A DNA stretch of 9,409 nucleotides from a candidate division TA06 bacterium DG_78. Lineage in GTDB: Bacteria; Hydrothermota; Tepidihabitantia; SM23-42. The DNA lies in contig LJNI01000086.1 of the NCBI GenBank assembly GCA_001303225.1, forward strand, positions 1 to 9,409. Direction: 5' to 3'. The position numbers and the translations under genes are program-made. Below are positions 6,259 through 9,409 of the stretch, piece by piece. Under the pieces are notes generated by a model. It did no database searches. It was not told the origin of the DNA and worked only from the letters and a program-made list of their open reading frames with translations. The number at the start of each line of letters is the position of its first letter. Position 1 is the first letter of the stretch.

Positions 6259-7452
6259 ATGGCAGACATCTTACAGGAATTGATAGTGAGAAATGAGAGT
6301 AGGATTATCCTTATTGTGCTCGATGGTCTCGGTGATCTTCCTCATCCAGACAAAACAGCACTCGAAATTGCCAAAACACCAAACATCGATAAATTAGCTA
6401 AAGCAAGTGGTTTCGGCTTAACAATACCGATATCACCAGGGATCACACCAGGGAGTGGTCCGTCACACCTCGCACTCTTTGGCTATGACCCGATAAAAAA
6501 TGAGATTGGTAGGGGTGTACTTGAAGCGCTCGGTATTGGTTTAGATGTTAAAGAAAATGACCTCGCTATGCGAGGAAATTTTGCAACGATAAAAAATGGA
6601 ATTATCACTGACCGAAGGGCGGGAAGGATCTCAACTGATGAATGTACACGGCTCTGCAAGAAACTTCAGATAGCAATAAAAGAGATCGAGCATATTCCTG
6701 TTACTATCAAACCTGCCAAAGAACATAGATTTGTTGTAAAATTTGTTGGCGCTGGTCTCTCTGAAGACCTCACTGATGCGGATCCACAGAAAGATAATTC
6801 AAAGCCAGCTTTTGCTTCACCAAAGAATGATAAAGCAAAGAATACGGCTGAGGTTGTTAATGCGTTTATAAAAAGGACTGCCGAAATCCTCAAAGATGAG
6901 GAAAAAGCTAACTACATCTTACTGAGGGGATATGCAAAAAACCCTAATCTCCTTCCGATGTCACAGAGGTATGGAATACATCCTGCTGCAATTGCTACTT
7001 ACCCAATGTATCGAGGGCTTGCGGCACTTGTTAGAATGGAAGTATTAAAAACCGGTGAAACTATTGCAGACGAGGTCGCGACGCTCAGAGAAAACTTTCT
7101 CAAGTATGATTTCTTCTTCTTCCATGTTAAAGGAACAGATAAGGCTGGTGAAGATGGCGATCAAGCACTCAAGGTGAAATTCATTGAAGAGTTTGACAGA
7201 AATCTGCCGGAAATTTTAAAATTAAAACCAGAAGTCCTCTGTATCACTGCCGACCATTCAACACCTACGATACTCCATTCTCATTCTTGGCACCCCAATC
7301 CTCTCTTATTAAGTTCAAAATACGTTCTCCCTGAGAAAAAAAGATTTTCAGAAAGAAATTGTGCAATAGGCACACTGGGAATGATGCAAGCCATGGACGT
7401 CATGCCATTACTCTTGGCACATTCTTTAAAACTCAAAAAATACGGGGCATAA
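6259..7452 (+). CDS. apgM: 2,3-bisphosphoglycerate-independent phosphoglycerate mutase, archaeal type
   Basis: This cytosolic metalloenzyme of the alkaline-phosphatase superfamily interconverts 3- and 2-phosphoglycerate in lower glycolysis and gluconeogenesis. The 397 residues show the aPGAM layout. The first metal-site block is VLDGLGD (Asp22), and the likely nucleophile Ser66 is in ITPGSGPSH before LALFGYDP. Further metal ligands lie in [13 protein letters not shown] (289-301), TADHSTP (Asp331, His332) and HSWHPNP (343-348). The more common GHDG motif reads GEDG here. Asp/Glu variation at this place occurs in bacterial members as far as I recall, so I treat it as a subfamily trait. Start and Shine-Dalgarno agree. 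The length matches the family at about 400 residues. It is the first gene of a two-gene unit with purH. Confidence 0.94.
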   Translation: MADILQELIVRNESRIILIVLDGLGDLPHPDKTALEIAKTPNIDKLAKASGFGLTIPISPGITPGSGPSHLALFGYDPIKNEIGRGVLEALGIGLDVKENDLAMRGNFATIKNGIITDRRAGRISTDECTRLCKKLQIAIKEIEHIPVTIKPAKEHRFVVKFVGAGLSEDLTDADPQKDNSKPAFASPKNDKAKNTAEVVNAFIKRTAEILKDEEKANYILLRGYAKNPNLLPMSQRYGIHPAAIATYPMYRGLAALVRMEVLKTGETIADEVATLRENFLKYDFFFFHVKGTDKAGEDGDQALKVKFIEEFDRNLPEILKLKPEVLCITADHSTPTILHSHSWHPNPLLLSSKYVLPEKKRFSERNCAIGTLGMMQAMDVMPLLLAHSLKLKKYGA

Positions 7453-7453
7453 A

Positions 7454-8941
7454 ATGAAAAAATCAAAACACCTAAAATCAAAAACATCTACAAAAAAGAA
7501 GGTCCTTATTTCAGTTGCGAATAAGGATGGTATTGTTGAATTTGCCAGAACTCTAAAAGAATTGGGTTTCGAAATCATTGCTACAGGAGGTACACAAAAA
7601 TTGCTAAAAGAAAACGACATCGATGCAGTAAAGATTAGCGAGTACACGGGCGGCACCGAGAGTGAGCGGGTAAAAACCTTAAGCCAGAAAATTGCCAAAG
7701 AGATTCTCGAAACCGGTGAGATAGGGCTCGTTGTCTGTAATCTCTACCCGTTTTTCGCTCAGAAGAATAAAATACTCGATGAAATGATCGAATTCATTGA
7801 CATCGGTGGTGTGACATTAATCAGGGCAGGTGCAAAGAACTATCAGCACGTCGGCGTTGTCTACGATCCTGGACAATACCACGCTGTAATCGAGGCACTT
7901 AAAGAAAATGAGTTCACCGTAGATTATAGATTAAAATTAGCTCGTGAGGCTTTTGATTACATTGCATGGTATGATACAGTCATCGCAGATTACCTCAGCA
8001 TGCAAATAGATCTAACAGAGAGAAGGTACTTCTCGACCGGTGCAGAAATTTTCATACCGATGCGGTATGGTGAAAATCCACATCAAAAGGCTGCATTCTA
8101 TCTTAATCAATTATTTCAGGAAGAATTTAAAATTCACGGTGGCAAGCAAATTTCATACAATAATATACTCGATGCCGAGGTAGCGTTTGGTGCGGCGAAT
8201 GAGTTTTCTGAAGAGATTGCCTGTGCAGTAATAAAACATCAGACACCGTGTGGTGTCGCCATAGGGAGCAATCAGGCAGAGGCGTTTGAACGCGCTTATA
8301 TGGCAGATTCGTTATCGGCATTTGGCGGGATTGTTGGACTCAACCGCACGGTCACTCCTGAAACTGCCGAGCTCATTAAAAAGCACTTTTTTGAAGTGGT
8401 GATTGCACCAGATTATGATGCAAAGGCACTGGAGGTGCTGCAGACCAAGAAAAATTTACGAACTGTTCAAATCTCGCCAAACCTCATTCAGCCACTTATC
8501 TATAGGCCAGTATTCAGTGGCATCTTGATTCAGGAGCGAGACAAAACTGGCTACACAGACTGGGGAGTTGTGACGAAGCGGCAACCGACTGAGTATGAAA
8601 CAGCAGCGCTCAAATTTGCCTGGAAAGTTGTTAAATGGACAAAATCAAATTCCATTGTCATTGCAATTAAGGGACGAACCGTCGGCATTGGTGCCGGACA
8701 GACATCACGAGTCGGTGCAGTAGAGATTGCGGTTAAACAAGCAGGTCATCAACAAGCTGGCATTGTTATGGCTTCGGATGCGTTCTTTCCGTTTCGGGAT
8801 GGCATTGATGCTGCCGCAAAGGGCGGGGTGACTGCGGTTATTGAACCTGGTGGTTCAAAGCGTGACGATGAAGTCATTGCAGCGTGCAATGAGTACGATA
8901 TTGCAATGGTGTTTACCCATATGCGACACTTCCGCCACTAA
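7454..8941 (+). CDS. purH: Bifunctional AICAR formyltransferase / IMP cyclohydrolase
   Basis: This cytosolic enzyme does the last two steps of de novo purine synthesis, AICAR to FAICAR to IMP. The N-terminal MGS-like cyclohydrolase domain (about 17-185) shows [16 protein letters not shown] (43-47), NLYPF (96-100) and [15 protein letters not shown]. The C-terminal formyltransferase shows RYGENPHQ (204-211), NNILDAE, KHQTPCG with Lys261-His262, [17 protein letters not shown] and the closing FRH. Two oddities stand out. The usual KTLHPxxHGGIL segment reads [12 protein letters not shown], with the His-Pro missing and the following loop short, as in the compact Thermotoga form. The first 16 residues are a lysine-rich extension. 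It follows apgM by 1 nt; GGGG at 7444-7447 may serve as a weak ribosome binding site. Confidence 0.94.
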   Translation: MKKSKHLKSKTSTKKKVLISVANKDGIVEFARTLKELGFEIIATGGTQKLLKENDIDAVKISEYTGGTESERVKTLSQKIAKEILETGEIGLVVCNLYPFFAQKNKILDEMIEFIDIGGVTLIRAGAKNYQHVGVVYDPGQYHAVIEALKENEFTVDYRLKLAREAFDYIAWYDTVIADYLSMQIDLTERRYFSTGAEIFIPMRYGENPHQKAAFYLNQLFQEEFKIHGGKQISYNNILDAEVAFGAANEFSEEIACAVIKHQTPCGVAIGSNQAEAFERAYMADSLSAFGGIVGLNRTVTPETAELIKKHFFEVVIAPDYDAKALEVLQTKKNLRTVQISPNLIQPLIYRPVFSGILIQERDKTGYTDWGVVTKRQPTEYETAALKFAWKVVKWTKSNSIVIAIKGRTVGIGAGQTSRVGAVEIAVKQAGHQQAGIVMASDAFFPFRDGIDAAAKGGVTAVIEPGGSKRDDEVIAACNEYDIAMVFTHMRHFRH

Positions 8942-8944
8942 GTG

Positions 8945-8974
8945 CAGTATAATCTTAAAAATATCTCCGTAATC
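8945..8974 (+). repeat. 10-10-10 bp intergenic element, copy D (diverged)
   Basis: CAGTATAATC (8945-8954), TTAAAAATAT (8955-8964), CTCCGTAATC (8965-8974). The half-sites match CACTGTAATC and CACCGTAATC at 8 and 9 of 10, with the 20-bp period kept. Like copy A it sits between convergent genes, 3 nt after the purH stop. Confidence 0.5.
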
Positions 8975-8993
8975 GTAGTTGCTTCGCAACTAC
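8975..8993. other. Perfect 8-bp hairpin with GAA/TTC loop between convergent genes
   Basis: GTAGTTGC (8975-8982), loop TTC, GCAACTAC (8986-8993). On the minus strand the tip reads GCGAAGC, a DNA mini-hairpin known for unusual stability. It directly follows copy D and includes the TAG stop of the minus-strand barrel gene. No T-run follows on the plus strand; on the minus strand TTTTT appears only 12 bases later, so it is not a textbook terminator for either gene. Confidence 0.6.
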
Positions 8994-9409
8994 AGGACTG
9001 CCCAAAGAGCAATGCTAAACTGAAGATCGTCCTTATCATCACCTGATACGTGATTGTAGTTATACCAAAATCGCTTACCAAAACCTACCTTTATGTAAAA
9101 ATTGTAGAATATAGTATAATCCAAACCACAGGTAATATCTAATTTTCGCTCTACTGTACCTGAAGGAAATGGCGGTGTCCAGGTTCCTCCCTCTTCTTCA
9201 TACGGTAGGAAGATACTTCCCTCACCCTTTCTTAGATACTGTAGTGTGATCGATGGATTGAGACTGTAGCAGTTCATAAATTTAATAGAAAATGTTACTT
9301 TGTCAACGTCATTACCTAGAGGGAATCCTATTGGGTGACTATTACGTTGATAGGTATTTATCTGAACTCGGTGTGTGTATACCCACTTATCAACACGTGT
9401 ATAGTTGAT
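8990..9409 (-). CDS. C-terminal end of a probable outer-membrane beta-barrel protein
   Basis: The minus frame is open from the window edge to TAG 8992-8990, giving 139 residues without the N-terminus. It contains alternating strand-like segments rich in Tyr, Phe and Trp (TYQRNSHPIGFPLG, PSITLQYLRKGEG, YTIFYNFYIKVGFGKRFWYN), separated by acidic or glycine turns, and ends in LQFSIALWAVL. This is the look of an outer-membrane barrel C-terminus, although the last residue is Leu rather than the usual Phe or Trp. The HPIGFPLGNDVD stretch recalls capsule-assembly Wzi-type barrels, a weak resemblance from memory. The coding frame upstream of the first internal Met (9277) is clean, so that Met is not the start. 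The stop lies inside the 8975-8993 hairpin. Confidence 0.7.
   Translation of the reverse strand: MNYTRVDKWVYTHRVQINTYQRNSHPIGFPLGNDVDKVTFSIKFMNCYSLNPSITLQYLRKGEGSIFLPYEEEGGTWTPPFPSGTVERKLDITCGLDYTIFYNFYIKVGFGKRFWYNYNHVSGDDKDDLQFSIALWAVL

Noticed and set aside
7735..7891. CTGTAATC copies inside purH (7735-7742 and 7884-7891) as more members of the repeat family
   Set aside because: Each is a lone partial half-site fully explained by coding sequence, with no partner 20 bp away.
8975..8993. Rho-independent terminator of purH
   Set aside because: The stem is perfect but no T-run follows on the plus strand, and on the minus strand the T-run is too far away.

Overview
The window looks like chromosomal DNA of a Gram-negative bacterium with moderate-to-low GC. 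An outer-membrane-type beta-barrel end is at the right edge and a sec-type exported protein at the left. It uses the standard bacterial code: TGA ends plsC, the ATPase, the permease and the transglutaminase gene. The archaeal-type phosphoglycerate mutase and a short, Thermotoga-like PurH fit a deep-branching or candidate-phylum lineage such as WOR-3/Stahlbacteria or a relative. That placement is a guess from gene style, not a measurement.

Layout. (1) 1-394, minus strand: the start of an exported beta-rich protein whose signal-peptide frame and body frame do not join. (2) 589-1988, plus strand: plsC-ispH, overlapping by ATGA, with a sigma70-like promoter so close to the plsC start that the mRNA may be leaderless. 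(3) 6023 down to 2054, minus strand: an operon of a membrane-anchored transglutaminase-like protein, an EcsA-like ABC ATPase, and a large two-fold repeated ABC-2-type exporter membrane subunit. (4) 6259-8941, plus strand: apgM-purH with a 1-nt gap. (5) 8990-9409, minus strand: the C-terminal 139 residues of a probable outer-membrane beta-barrel protein.

How the genes relate. plsC and ispH are core lipid and isoprenoid genes often found side by side. apgM (lower glycolysis) and purH (last two steps to IMP) share a transcript. The transglutaminase/ATPase/permease trio is the most system-like part: a periplasm-facing thiol enzyme made first, then a complete exporter whose substrate cannot be read from the sequence.

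The clearest unexplained signal is between the genes. A 10-10-10 bp element (half-site CACTGTAATC, 10-bp middle, half-site again, so a 20-bp period) lies at 2018-2047, 6126-6155 (inverted), 6175-6204 and 8945-8974. It occupies both convergent junctions and the single divergent promoter region. Beside it, at 416-434, 2003-2021 and 8975-8993, are small hairpin-like sequences with a C(GAA)G loop on the minus strand. No tRNA, rRNA, CRISPR array or transposase gene was seen.
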